Positions 45,695 through 58,242 of a stretch of DNA of 64,000 nucleotides are shown here, piece by piece. Position 1 is the first letter of the stretch; every line of letters starts with the position of its first letter. Below the pieces are notes generated by a model. The model was given only the letters and a program-made list of their open reading frames with translations, had not been told where the DNA came from and made no database searches. Origin of the DNA: Suillus spraguei (Eukaryota; Basidiomycota; Agaricomycetes; Boletales; Suillaceae); NCBI GenBank assembly GCA_016800925.1, contig JABCPU010000076.1:1-64000 (forward strand), in the 5' to 3' direction. Made by a program: the position numbers and the translations under genes.

Positions 45695-48600
45695 TTTTTT
45701 GTGCTGAGAAGACGGAGGGGGCGAGAACGAAGCAAGTGAATGCTTCACAGGAGTGTCGGTCGAGGGAGAAGATCGAGGATATAAAGCACAATCAATGCAC
45801 AGCTGGATTCAAACAAGATCTACTTTAGGGCAAGCAGTGTAAATTCTCGGTTACCTCAGGCTACTAGTGGACCGCCTCGAGGCTTATCCACATGTTCTTT
45901 CTCAATATTATGTTACTCACACCAACCCTCTTTGGCATGGAAATTGGACAGGGCTGCCAGTGATGGCCACCCGAACAACTTAAACCCGATGAACATCTTT
46001 CGCAAAACGGTCTTGGAAAGAATTGTGATTTGAAGATTCCAACCCTCTTGAAAGACCAGCCGCCAGCGTCATCTTGGATCCAAGTACTTTTTTCGACTCA
46101 AGCTCTGTGGTATCGGAAATTCATCACATACCGATGCCTTGAAAGCGGACTCCGACGTATTGTGTTCTTAATTATCTGTTAGCTGACTTGAACTCTCCCT
46201 AGGACATGAAATTGATTCAAAAGTAGACTCCAACCATGGTAGCAATCGTACGTAAATTATAGCTATAGTACGGCCCACTGGATCATACCAGTGACTCGCT
46301 GACACATTTACATCACAGGGAAACATGTCATTTTTCATGAATGAGGTCTTTGGCCCAGCATGAGTTGGAACTGTCAGCATCTCGGGGGTTGCCCAACAGA
46401 CTCAGCGTCCTGAGGCTGCGGTAATCCGTTCAGTCCGCCTTCTTTACTATATCTATTGTGAAAAGTTTGCACCCCCTGACAATTACTGTTAGGTTCGTTT
46501 CGGGTCTATTCAATGGCTTCGTTGATGGCGCCGATCGGTGCCACTTCATGCAAGGTACACCGGCTACACAATTTCCGTAATCTGTGGCTTGAGTCTATCG
46601 CGGAGGACCGGTTCAACCTCTCACGATTTGACTTCTTCGAACTTCTGATCGGCTGCGGCTCTCCCTGCCCACAGAATCTTTATGGTAAGCTTAACTTCTA
46701 AGCCGTTCATGTAGTCTCCATGTGTACAGTTGAACCGTCAACCGAAAACGATTGTCACTGCCACCTGCATACACCACGACGTTCAATGGCTCGCAAGGTC
46801 TGACACCCAGACGCGCCGTACCTCAGCTTCAGACAGATACATATGCACATGGTCAGACGGCGAATGTAGTTTACTTTGTCACTGTTGTAAATAAAGAGTG
46901 ACCATCCGCAGGCGAGCTGAGCGCTCGTATAGCTTATGCTTTGGTCATCCTGTGAATAATATGTACTTTGTGCGTTTTGTCATCTCAGTGTCATTCATCC
47001 ACAGGAACCTGCTAAATGTGACCACTTGGTCAGTCATTATTGGGAACAAACGTGGGTCCGAAGCGTTCTCTAAGTAAATAGTTGCACGCCTCGTGTACCA
47101 ATCACGTCGCCGACGGGGATCATCGGATGTTATCAATAACGCCCTGCCAAAACCTGGACGGCACAATACGTCTCATTGCCAAGAAAAAAATCCGATCACC
47201 ACTTGTTTAGGCGACGGCCTGCTGCGAGAGAAGCACATAGAGGAAAAAATGTGAGATGAAGGAGATGTAGTGTAAGTAAGCCACGGTGTTATCTCATGAC
47301 GGCAAGATGTGTGTTGAGGGTGTAGGATGCCGAGAGTGGTGAGGTGTTCGCTAAATGGACGGGGAAGTGTACTTTGTTTGTTGGAGTCAGGGCTGGTGGT
47401 GAGTGGATCTGTCAAACAATAGAACAAGGGTGTGAGACGCGGAGAGTGGAGAATAGAGAATCACTAGTATCTACTCCCAAAATACAGACTGGCCGTGGTT
47501 GATTCGCTAACTGCATCGATGGGGGGTTGTTAACGCGTCAATTCAGATTTCAGACCTCATTACAACACTACTAATATTATATCAACGGGAGAATGTGTGG
47601 TAGAAGATATCGAAGCGTTCTGTACAGAAGTCCTTACAAGCTTTCCGTTGACCTTCAGATGTTTGCTCTCTGATTTACAATGACAGATACATGTACACTA
47701 CGTTTGTTGGCAGTAATGACTCGCACATTTTCCTGAAGACGGAGAGGGGCAGATAGACAAGTACTGTCTTCTGGATCCGCTGAAATCGGCACAAAGCCAT
47801 CTTGTTTCGAGCACGTAAGGTATAGCATTTTGGATGCCAATACACCATGAAAAGAGCACGCAGAAGCCACTGTGACGGTGAGAATGGAGAATGTGGAGGT
47901 TGAAAATTGAAATGCGCCGAGAAGCGCGTTGCAGTAGAGAAGTGGCACGCACCATTAAGAAATTTCGTTTTCGCATTACCTCGCCTAAGGGGCCAGGAAG
48001 CCGAAGCACCTGTACCACAGCCACAACTTGTTTGGCTCCGACTTTTGAGCGCTAGTTTAATCAGTCACATGATACAAGAAAAATTCAAACCCAGCATAAC
48101 CTTATTTCCGTTGAATTTTTTATCTGGTTTGATAAGTCATCGCCCCTCCACACGCTAGGAAGGAGCCTATTCATATCCATCAATCATCCTAAATTAGTAG
48201 TCTTTAGTCCTCGCTGGTGCTCAACGTGCTCACTTCGCTCATTCCTCGCTCGTGCTTAACGCGACTGCTAGTTTTTCCAAGGGATAAAAAAGATGAAAAA
48301 TAATCTCGTGCACAACCTTCATACATATTGAGTTTTATTAGCTAAAATGGCTAAATGTTTAGCACGCTTATATGACTTGGGCTTAATAATTTGTGTGCAA
48401 TAGCATAAAGAGGGTCGGCCACGCGAGGGTATAGGGAAATTCCTTCTTGATATTCCACTACACGAGCTTTAGATTGATCATTAAACTCATCTTACTTAAA
48501 ACACTGGTACCGATATCTCAAACTTCCCGTCTCATATGATGTACTTCTCTAAGCAGCATGTCACATTTCAAAGGTGCATCAATGAAGGTCCATCGAGGGA

Positions 48601-49128
48601 GCTCTGACGGGATCGACTCCGAGGCGCAACATGCTTTCTACACTACTAATTGATGGAGAGGAATTATTTGACATGCGGCTACTTACCTTCTGGTATAACA
48701 TCGAGCTCGTGCACTTCTAGGGTCTGCGTGCGCGGCGCATGGATTGTTACGTGTTAACCGCAAGGCAAGAGGTACTGTCTTTTGGGTCTGTACCCCAGCT
48801 TCTCAGACCTCATTTATTCTTTTTCAACGTGGAGGAATCACATTTTATTTTTTAAGTTCAGCCTCATCAGCGTTCTTGAACGGCGAGACAAATCTTGAGA
48901 TCATCTGTCTGTCTGAAATCACTGGCAATTGTTTATCTAGGTTGCCAGCTAATTAACGTGTCTGTGCCGGGTGTAGGTTCCCTTCACTGTAAGCGAATAC
49001 GTCCGCGTCCACCGTTATTAGACACAGCCTTGTCAAGTTTCTCAAAAAGAACTCTTAGTTCCCTATCACCGACCAAAGGTGTGGAAATAATAAATACAGG
49101 CTCCCATATAAAAGAGGAGGACGGTATT
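45695..49128. other. Gene-poor interval
   Basis: The promoter of eIF2A occupies the first 200 bases, and about 45695-45890 is duplicated at 61786-61971. Short frames (46513-46701, 46945-47166, 47655-48024) show no recognised domain. Around 48205-48270 CGCTCG-type words recur (TTCGCTCATTCCTCGCTCGT). Nothing else stands out. Confidence 0.4.
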
Positions 49129-50330
49129 ATGTCTCTCTCAATCCCAACTTTTCAAACCTCGTTCATTGTACCATCCAGAACCTGCAAATCAGCGTTCGAA
49201 ATGAGCATGTATTTGCAAAGGTAAGCTTACTTTCTGAGTTGTAGACTCGAATGAGTATGTGATGACCACAAATTATATTTAAGGTCTAGATCAACGGTAA
49301 CGGTCAACCCCCCGTCGACGTCATCCCCGCAATTAGGGCATGTTCCCAATCTAAATTCCATGACAACAACCCTGCAATCATATCTTAAATGCCTTGACCG
49401 ACTCAATGTCAGGATGATCAGCGTTTGCAGGGAGATGCTGGAGATCCGCACTCGCGTTACGGAGTGTCTCGACAGCATCCAGTCAGAAACCACCGTGATG
49501 GATTCGGTCACAAGGGATAACAGCGCTTATCCCCCAGCAACGTTCGACGATGAACATCAGAACATCACAACAGTTGCACTCAATGAGCCCAACGCTATGT
49601 TACCGCTGTCGACCACGCTCGACCTCTCTGACTTGCTGCGGCCACTAGCCCATGGCAGGCTTTCGGACTACGAGCTCGGTGCACAACAACCTGTCCAAAG
49701 TCAGTCTGATATCATATTTTGATATCATATTTCAGCGCTCACAATGCATGACCAGACCTCGATTTTAACGACGCCAACTATGGACTCGTTGTTCAACCTG
49801 TCCAAAGCCACATTAATATAGAGTTGGGGTTGGGTTAGTTTGCCATCATCTTCGACTTTCCCTTTAAACGCTTACAATGCATGGTCAGACCTAATTGCCG
49901 GCGACGCCCCCATGATGGTCGACGATGGATCTGTTGCTCAACCTGTCCAAGGTCAATTCATTGTTTTTTCAGCTTTCCCTTTAAATACTTACGATGCATG
50001 ACCAGACCCCAATTTCCGCCACGCTTCCCCGATTGCCGACGACGGACCTGTTGCCCAACCTATCCAAGGTCAGTTCGTTGCCATTTACAGCCTTTCCTTT
50101 GAATTCTTACACTATGAGTAGATATAGCGGGCATTCAGAAAGCCTCATCAAAATCCCCAGCTAAGGGAAGAGTGAGGTGTTCGGAATGCCGTGCAATCTT
50201 TTACAAGAACAACTGGAAACGCCACCTCAACGAAGTACATGGGGCGAAGCCTAAGACCAGTTGCGACCGTTGCGGAAAAAGTTTCACGCGCAAGTCTAGC
50301 ATGAAAGATCATAGGTGCAGGAGTTCCTAG
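49129..50330 (+). CDS. C2H2 zinc-finger protein, unit 1 of a local family
   Basis: The terminal exon 50122-50330 encodes the readable domain: RVRCSECRAIFYKNN with a following RHLNEVH (C-x2-C...H-x4-H finger), then CDRCGKSFTRKSSMKDHRC (a C2HC-type second finger) and stop at 50330. Upstream is an exon ending 49699 with YLKCLDRLNVRMISVCREML and LNEPNAMLPLSTTLDLSDLL. Between them is an array of mini-exons (49756-49807, 49889-49951, 50006-50068). A possible first exon starts at 49129 (MSLSIPTFQTSFIVPSRTCK), but a TGA after the next acceptor makes the 5' model uncertain. A DNA-binding role is likely from the fingers. Paralogous units follow at 53.1 and 55.4 kb. Confidence 0.6.
49735..50100 (+). repeat. 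Tandem mini-exon array inside the zinc-finger gene
   Basis: Three repeats with a period of about 117-133 bp each contain a CTTACAATGCATGACCAG-type intron end, a short exon ending CAACCTGTCCAAG, and a GTCAGT/GTCAAT donor. Exons 49889-49951 and 50006-50068 are both exactly 63 nt and enter and leave in phase 1. The first copy (49756-49807) is 52 nt and would shift the frame. Confidence 0.75.
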
Positions 50331-51459
50331 ATTGTGTTAAGAACACGCATCATAAGTACCCATAATTACTTATGATCTTGTTAGTACTGTTTTTGAGGTA
50401 AACATGCAATCCACCGTAAAGCCCCAGCTGTTGTCAGTTTTAGGGACCTTCGTATTCGTGACGCAAGTTGAATCCCTTGTGGAGCCGCATGCCTGCCGGC
50501 AATCACCCTAATAATGCATTACTCGCCCTTGCGGTGAGCTTCCAATAGCCTCAGTGATAATGCTGTGTCCAGCTTCTTCCTGCACCACTTGATCCGCAGA
50601 CTTGATGAACCCGTGAGGTCACGCATCATGGTCTTCTCAAGGTCTAGGGGTAATGCATCACATTTCCTCGTTGCGTGGACTTGTAGATGAAAGTGCGGTC
50701 GTCCACTTGTACGACGGTACATAGCGGTCTCCAGCGAGGAGTCGCATTCCTTGAATGGAAATACCTTCCTTGCGAGCGGAGACACCTTTCACATCATGTT
50801 GTGCTACAACGCAGACGCTGAATGAGTATCAGCACTCTCAGGCGTGTATCATCAATTTCTCCCTCATAGCCTGTGCCTGGATGCAAACATTAGATATCAG
50901 TGTTCTCTTGCAAGGAGGCCACCTGAACGCGTTGACTATCTCGACACTCTTGCTGCGGTCCTCGTATGCTAAGCAATATTCATTGCGTCATTGTATGCCA
51001 GCTTGCAGCGAGTTCAGTAATCGTGGCCAGAAGTCCACCCTTGGCTTCATTCATTGCTTCAAGGGAGGCTGGGCCATCTATTGACAGGGAGATAGATATA
51101 GACATGATAATCTTGAAAAGATATACGCACTGATTTGAGTAAGATTGAACATAGCTGTTTCTCGTGCAATGACATGGATGCCGAATCCCAATTCAGAAGA
51201 GCATGCACCAGGCAGCACCTGAGTTAATTGCTGGTGACATTGTGTTTGGCCGACTGCTTGAGAAGTCTGCTTGGACTCATTGCAGCGGGAAGAGAGTCTA
51301 GATGGTTTCAAGTCAGACTCTGATTCGCTATGGTCACATTTGCACCGAGGGTCCGAAAAAATTCAAGAAATGGGATGTTCAGCCAGATTTTGCCATTGGA
51401 CCAGAGGATGCACAGCCTGTATGTAGAGTTTGTCCCAAAAGATAGACCTTTGACGTACT
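50331..51459. other. Interval flanking unit 1, partly duplicated at 56.4-56.8 kb
   Basis: An 88-codon minus-strand frame (50519-50785) has no recognised domain. The stretch 51250-51420 is clearly similar to 56570-56740. Shared words include GAAGAGTCTGCTTGG/GAGAAGTCTGCTTGG, TTCAAGTCAGACTC and TTTTGCCATTGGAC, so this is part of the tandem duplication. Confidence 0.5.
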
Positions 51460-52552
51460 GGATGACTTTCCGTAGGCTGAAATATTCTGATTAGAATATC
51501 ATATCATATATTTACCCTTATTAGGCAGGTGTGCCGCGATGTCGCTGTTCATTTACAGTCAGTTCGTAACCATGTGTCATCTACCCCCAATAGACTTTAC
51601 AGACGACGACTTACATCCGTTTTAGGCCACTAACGCCAGCGATATCCGCTGACATAATCAGCCTTGCTTGAGATGCATGTCACATAATGCGGCACCTCGC
51701 ACAGTAATACTGAGGTACGTTTCAACTTCTAATCAAGTGCGCTAAAGTCTTTCCCTCCCGCCACTATCTAGGTGATTCTAAGTGCCCAGAACGACGTCCC
51801 AAGTTCTCTGTGCCCACTAATGGAGTACCTACCTGACCTGTATGCCACCGGTGCCTCCAATCTCGCCCAATGCAACCTAGTAGTATCGATTTCCCGTCAC
51901 TTCTTACGTTCTATCTGTGAAGATATCGCGTGACAGTACTGGGGATGATAGCGAAGATCTGCTGGAGGCTAATGGCATGCATAGTAGAGTTGAGGTAATG
52001 TAGCACAAGCCCAAGTGCCCCTGCAGCATCAAGGGAGCATTTATCTATCCTTGGAGTTCCGTGCGCAGAGACATCCTCACGAGGTATTGGTGTCTCATAC
52101 CAGGCTTGCGCAAAGCCTGCAGTAAGTAGTGAGGAGAAGGTGGGCACATCAACGCCCATTGTAGTGATGAAGGCTCTATCATGTTGACTATCGTATAGCA
52201 CCTTCCATGGGGTGTTGATACGAGGATTTGGAAGTAGTTGGGGTCGGCAAAGGTACAAACGATGTGGGTGCTGAGTGTCAATGCGCTCTTGTCGTGATAC
52301 CTCACTCCCAGCAATGATAGCGGCAGTGAGCACCCTAAGTCTCTCATCGTCATCGAAATGTTCAGCCTCGTCTTTGTCGAGAAGCAGCTGCTGGACTGCA
52401 AAGTTATCGTCCATCAAGGACCAGACTAAATTTGATTGAATGAGCGTACGGGGGATTATTTCAGTATACATTAACATATCAGCGGTATTGGTAATATTTT
52501 TGAGACTCCGGTATATTCTATTCTGGATTATTTTGCTTACGGAAAGTCATCC
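51460..52552 (-). mobile_element. PIF/Harbinger-like DNA transposon, truncated transposase (E1)
   Basis: Terminal inverted repeats begin GGATGACTTTCCGTA at both ends (left continues GGC, right AGC), and a 3-bp duplication ACT flanks the element (51457-51459 and 52553-52555). A minus-strand frame (51911-52477) starts MLMYTEIIPRTLIQSNLVWS and includes TPWKVLYDSQHDRAFITTMG and SLDAAGALGLVLHYLNSTMH, then IFAIIPSTVTRYLHR. This is the N-terminal part of DDE_Tnp_4-type transposases common in Agaricomycetes. The catalytic DDE region is absent, so the copy is non-autonomous. The tandem paralogue at about 56.84 kb is an empty site. Confidence 0.85.
51911..52477 (-). pseudogene. Truncated DDE-type transposase (PIF/Harbinger-like)
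   Basis: About 188 residues are open. They correspond to the helical N-terminal portion preceding the catalytic domain, ending just after STVTRYLHR where full-length relatives continue. The downstream 300 bases to the element end are non-coding, consistent with an internal deletion of the catalytic part. Confidence 0.7.
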
Positions 52553-52689
52553 ACTAGTACGTATATGTGAATAGGTCGACTCTGGGGAAATAGTAATAGT
52601 TTGGACCCCGCACCACCTTTGTCATTGTCCGAGCTACTACACACATCATTACATTTCTACTAGTTGAGCTCGTTGTGCATGCCACCAAA

Positions 52690-54010
52690 TTTTTCAGGAG
52701 TACGCAAATTCCGTCATCAAGGCTCTTTTCTTCCTGCCCAGAACTTTCGACGCTGTTCCTGCTCCTTCATGCCCCAAGCACCTCAAGTCTCAAGGCCGTG
52801 CGGGTGACCCCTTGCGAATTTGGGGTGTGCAGAAAGGAGTAGGTCTAGGAGGGACACAGGGATTATGTACGATCAGCCACTGTATCTGAGAACTTCTTTG
52901 GTTTCTCCATCTAATGACGTCCAGGCCTTTTCTACACAAAATTCCTGTTCACCGGATTGACTTACCTGTACACTGTCAGGTTCGAAACCCTTACTGGTTA
53001 GTTTTTAAAATATCCGTAGCTGATCCATCTTTCATACAAAAATTAATCTTCTCTCGGGTTTCAATTCCGATGGTGTATCTCTTTCATGTCTGGTGTCCCT
53101 GAAGATCCCTGCATTTCAAAGGCAATTTTGCTCGTCATGTAGTCACAAGCCGCTGGCTTCTAAACGAATCTTAGGTGCTCCATTTGCGCAGTATATGTGC
53201 TTTACTCGTCCTGTGAGGTACATGTACTTGCACTATTATTTACTCACTGAACACCGACTAGTACTAGACGGCAAGGGCGAATCTTGATTGTGCGCAACTG
53301 ATGCCGGTCGTTATGGTCAGCTGGTTAGTCTAGTGCAAACCCCTGATCAAGACTCAATGAAATCTGGCCTGCAATCATGTCTCGAGTACCTTGACTGAGT
53401 CTATGGTGGATAGACTCTATTTACAAGGAAATAGTGGGAATTATAGAGCTTACCGTCACCTGCAAATCAGAAATAACAATGGAGGATGAAGGTACAATGG
53501 GTAGCAGTGTCGACTTCCAGACAATCGTCGATGGTGAGCATCAGACCATCATGTCGCTTGCGCTAGATGAGCTCTCCGTCTAGATCAGTACCCTGACAGA
53601 GGGTGTGAGTCTTCGCCAAGGTAAGTTCGCAATATGCACAGCCTTTCCTTGAAATGCTTACCGTGTATGACCAGACCTGTTACTCGGTGGAACACCTGGT
53701 TTTGTCAGTGACGAGCTCGGTGTACCAGAGTTCCTAACTCAGAATGACACATACTCTGATGAAAAGATGTTGCCCGAGTTTTCAGCCAGACGCGACCGAC
53801 AACCACGTGTTCGTGCAGGGTGGCCAAGATAAAGTAAAATGCACTTGGCCCGGATAAGTTCAAGATCTGTCAAGGAAGATAACCTCACTCGCATGTGAAT
53901 GAGACGCATCGCTGGAGGGTCAAGGCTGTCTGCCCGGGTTGTGGAAGGGGGTTCACACGCCCATATATGCTAAAGAGCCATACCTGCCAGGTCAAATCTA
54001 GAAAGTCATA
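52690..54010 (+). pseudogene. Zinc-finger unit, second copy, decayed
   Basis: Flanking sequence 52700-53300 resembles 56950-57650 (for example AATTCCTGTTCACCGGATTG and CATTTCAAAGGCAATTTTGC). The part at 53610-53760 carries the same intron end and ACCTG exon start as the mini-exons. At 53873-54010 the finger exon is readable as DNLTRxVNETHRWRVKA then VCPGCGRGFTRPYMLKSHTC and a stop, but one base is missing near 53890-53900 (CGCATGTG where CGCCATGTG would be in frame). The first finger lacks its C-x-x-C part, so this copy is probably dead. Confidence 0.6.
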
Positions 54011-55369
54011 ATCGTAGTACACAACTCCCCAATTCCACCACTTTGATGTTGATAAACTTACTCGAAGTGACTGAAAACCCCAAGATATGGGTAAAAAAAC
54101 GCTGAAGGAAAGCATGCTACTCACTAAGTTGAAGCTCGCTGGTGATGATCTGCGATCCGTCTTTGACCATAATACGCAACTCCAATTCGGTGACCAAGCT
54201 GCCAAGGCAAGGATGGATGGCGTTAAGCCGTGCGGAGTTTGAAGCAGCTGGGTACTAACACACCAAACCTATGCTTCGGCTTCCGGGTATCCGGGCTTTT
54301 CACCACAAGTTATATTCCCGACCCCGACCTTCCCTGACTCGTAGCTTCAGCTGCGCCTAATCTCAGTATGTATTAATTGGGATGATGATCAATTCATTAG
54401 TTTAATCAGAGTTTACGCATCACGAGTTACATGTATCTCTACATACAGTCTCTAGTAAAAACGGAACAGACATGACAGCATGTTCACTATCGTTCAGCAT
54501 CTTACAGGACCGTATAGCAGATATATGCCAACAACACCATGGACCTAAACCCACTTGCCAAGGCACTGCGGCAGGTATTTCCAGTTCCCTTGAGGACCGG
54601 CCGTGCAGTTCAGGTGGTGCTGGGCCAGTGTTCCATATGCTGGCTCCTGGCGTCTGCCAGACCCTCTGAACTCTCGTGAGGCGTGCCGTATTCACCCGAA
54701 ACGCAGTGATGGGTCTTTTTCTCGGTCTGTTAACATATATTGTCAGCACAGACTCACCAGATGCTTTCACAGTAAATAAATTGTGCCTCTGCACAGGACG
54801 ATTCTACCGACTGGCATACATAGCTAACTGGCTTCAAAAACAACGCAGAAGCAAGTGTTTTTGATTCTGAGCTGATGTTTATACGCTATATATATATTAG
54901 TGACTGTTAGCTGAATTCGATTCCAAAAATACTGCAGTCGAGACCCGTTGACTCGGCACTTCATGCCATCGGATGATTGTGGAGCAGAGATATTGGCGTA
55001 CTTTTCATAATCGGTCATCAGCTAAGGCCTGGATCCGCAGCAGGCATATGAACTGATAATTACACACTGCGCGGCACATCGCAAAGAATCTGTTTAAAGA
55101 AAGAAGGATCTGGATGGCTCCGTTTGACACAAAATCACAACAGTGACGAATTGCTGTCGAGGAGTAGGAAAATCATGATTCCGTATTCTGACTGGTTGAG
55201 AGACAGTATGAATCTGCGCAAGTTCAGCCTTCCTTAGGCATACTCCTGTGGTCTTCCACGAATGGCAAGTACTCCGCCCCCTGGCTTTAGTGCGGTTCCA
55301 CAGCCAATGGCCTCCTGAACCGTCAGTAATATATAAAGGCAGATATCACTGGGCATAAAGGTAAAAAAT
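54011..55369. other. Intergenic, no recognised gene
   Basis: Opposed short frames at 54420-54794 (minus) and 54472-54864 (plus) overlap. No motif is recognised. Confidence 0.4.
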
Positions 55370-55375
55370 TCATCC

Positions 55376-56355
55376 AGGTTTGCAACATACATGATTCCTC
55401 GTACCATCTTCAACCTCGAAATGTAAGGTTACTTTCTGCATCGTAGACTTGGATGGCCTGACCAGAAACCTATATTTAAGGTCTAGATCAACTGTTCCAA
55501 TCGACCCTCCATCGATGTTGTCCTCGCAATCAGGGCGCGTTCCCAATCCAAATTTTATGAGGACAAACCTGCAATTATGCCTTGAGTACCTTGATCGACT
55601 CATTGATTGCCGGGAAACCATGAAGATCCGCGCTCTCATCACAGAAGTTCTTGGCACCATCCCCATCGTGATGGATTTTGGCACAAGGGATAACGATGAT
55701 CACCTTCAAGCAATGTTCGATCACGAACATCAGGACATTGCAACCGATGAGCTCAATGCTATGTTACCGCTAGTGACTGCACTCAATCTCTCTGGCTTGC
55801 CACAGCCACTAGCCCATGGCAGGTTTTCGGACCAAGAGTATGGTCCTCTAGAATACGTCGAGGCTATGGGATTACTGCCAAAGGATACCAATCCTATGAT
55901 CTATCAACATCCCAAGGTAAGTTCGTTATATTTTTGGCCTGAGAAAATGTTTACCATAGACAACAGATGCTTTGCTCGGCGACACCTCCGGTTGTGTTAG
56001 CTCTGAGCTCGGTACACAACAACTTATCCAAAGCTACTTTACGTTAGGATTGAGTTAGTCCGCTGTCATTTTCAACTTTCCCTTCAAACGCTTACAATGC
56101 ATGACCAGATCTAATTGCCGGCAATGATACACTATATGTCCAGATTTCTTCAGCGCGGGCTTTCTGAAAGCCCCAGCAAAGGCGAAAGTAAGGTGCTCTG
56201 AATGTGGCGCAATCTTCAACAAAGATAACTTGAGACGCCACCTCAACGAGGTGCATGGGGCAAAGCCTAAGACTAGTTGCAGCCGTTGCGGAAAGAGTTT
56301 CACGCGCAAGTCTACCATGAAATATCATAGATGCAGATCACCTAGATTGTGCTAG
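55376..56355 (+). CDS. C2H2 zinc-finger protein, third copy
   Basis: The main exon (about 55449-55915) reads LRSRSTVPIDPPSMLSSQSG and LCLEYLDRLIDCRETMKIRA, then DELNAMLPLVTALNLSGLPQ. It parallels the first unit (RSRSTVTVNPPS; LNEPNAMLPLSTTLDLSDLL) and is better preserved here. Introns follow at about 55917-55968 and 56083-56110. The finger exon (about 56150-56355) encodes AKVRCSECGAIFNKDNLRRH, LNEVH, and CSRCGKSFTRKSTMKYHRC, then SPRLC and a stop. Cys and His ligands of both fingers are present. Only remnants of the mini-exon array are visible, so joins between the main and finger exons are uncertain. Confidence 0.6.
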
Positions 56356-57887
56356 TAATAAAAATGATGCGATGTTGATTTCGAGTCAAAGGAATATGCA
56401 AAACGATACGCACCGGTTCAAGTATCTTAGATTGAAATATGGTTGTTTAACAACTCCTGTACTTATTCACGTTACAACCCACCGATTAGTAGTAAGTCCC
56501 CATCGACCAAATGCCGTGGTTGGCCGTGACTGCTGACAGCACTTCGAACATGTGGAGTTCATGACAGACTCGGAGAAGAGTCTGCTTGGGCTCATTGTGG
56601 TGGGAACCTGATCTGGAGAGTCTGGGTGGTTCAAGTCAGACTCGTTAGTCACATTCTGAGATCCGATGAGTTCGAAAAAATCTAAAAAGTGGGATGTCAG
56701 CCGCATTTTTGCCATTGGACGAGAGGAAATACACAGGCCATAGAGTTTGACGGCGATGCCCACCTGCGGAGCTGCATATGTATGGTGTCTATGAATATCC
56801 CACGTTTATTACTTCCCCAAAGATACTTAGATGTTTGGCGTACTTCGGATACTAGTAGGTAGATCGGCTCTAGGGAACTGCGCTGATAATTTGGATCCCG
56901 TAAACTTCGTCAGAAAGGTGCTACCTTACGCAAGACTACATGTCATCACAATTCTGCTCGTTGAGTTCCTTTTTTGTGCACAATCTTCTGCTAATTTTTT
57001 CAAGCGCCTGCGAATCCCGCCGTCTCTGTTCTTCCTGCCCAGAACCCTTGATGCTCCTGCCGCGAGCACCTCAAGCATCAAGGCCGTATGGGTGACACCT
57101 TGTGAATTTGGGATGTGTGAGAAGGAGTAGGAGGCCCATTCAGGGGACACAAGGATCGTGTACAATCAGTCACTGTGAGCAAGAGCCTCTTTGGATTCTT
57201 CAGTCATGTTCACCAAATATCTAGGCTTTTTCCCACACAAATTCCTGTTCACCGGATTGGCTTACCTGCGCGAAGAGAGTGACCTTATACGCACACCTTC
57301 AGGTTCGAAACCCTAAACTTTACCGTGACTGGTCAACTTTCAGAAAATCGGTGGCTGCAGGATCTGTCTTTCACGCAACTCCAAGCCCAAAATGAATCTT
57401 CTGTCGGATTTCAATTCTGATGGTGCGTCTCTCTCATGTCCGGCTTCCTTGAAGATCCCTGAATTTCAAAGGCAATTTCGCTCGTCATGTAGTCAGCAGT
57501 CGTTTCGGCTTCTAAATGAATCTCAGGCGCTCCATCTGCGTGACCTATACTTTAGGCATCCCGTGAGGTACATGTACTTCATAAATTTGCACTATCATTT
57601 TTTTCGCTAAACACAGACTAGTAGACGGCAGAGGCGAATAGAATCTTGACCGTGCGCAGCTGATGCTAGCCATTTCAGTCAGTCTGCCAGTCATGCTTCG
57701 ATGCGAAACTCGATACGATAAACTAAGGCACTGCTTGGGACTATTATATAGAAATTTGTCATCATGGACAGCATGAGGTGCATGGGGGGAGGTATTCATT
57801 CAATACATATTAGCGCACTGTAGCTTGACCCTTGCTATAGGAAGAATGTTAGACTCGCAGCTGACAGCATGGAGAATGTGAGTATTT
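56356..57887. repeat. Duplicated flank of the zinc-finger unit
   Basis: 56570-56740 matches 51250-51420, and 56950-57650 matches 52700-53300. The region at 56820-56890 (GGCGTACTTCGGATACTAGTAG) is the unoccupied equivalent of the E1 insertion site. No independent gene is recognised. Short frames such as 56831-57130 are shared by both copies in part. Confidence 0.6.
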
Positions 57888-58242
57888 TAGTGCTGCCGCA
57901 GTCCGGTTCCGAACCTCGGTTCGAACCTGAACCTTTCCGAACTGGACGCATGGTCCGGTCCAAGGTTCGGGGTTCGGGCTGGTAGTGAATAGGTTCGAAC
58001 CCGTTCGAACTTCTTTTTGTAGGCTTCACACCTTTTTAAAAAATATGTAAGTATTTACTAGGTGTCTATATTGTCGCATCAAAATGTCTAAATCTAATGT
58101 TGATTGCGGAAATCCGAATGTGCTTACAAATATTTGGGCCGCTGCTGTGGCTTCCAAACAGTAAGTGCGCATCAAACTACACTTACTACTAGTATGGACA
58201 GCCAGACCACCATGCTCTACTTCCAAGGCTTCCACTTCTCAG

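Noticed and set aside
38700..45700. Secondary metabolite cluster including the P450 and the acyltransferase
   Set aside because: The genes are separated by PEX3 and several kilobases of empty DNA, and no core synthase is present.
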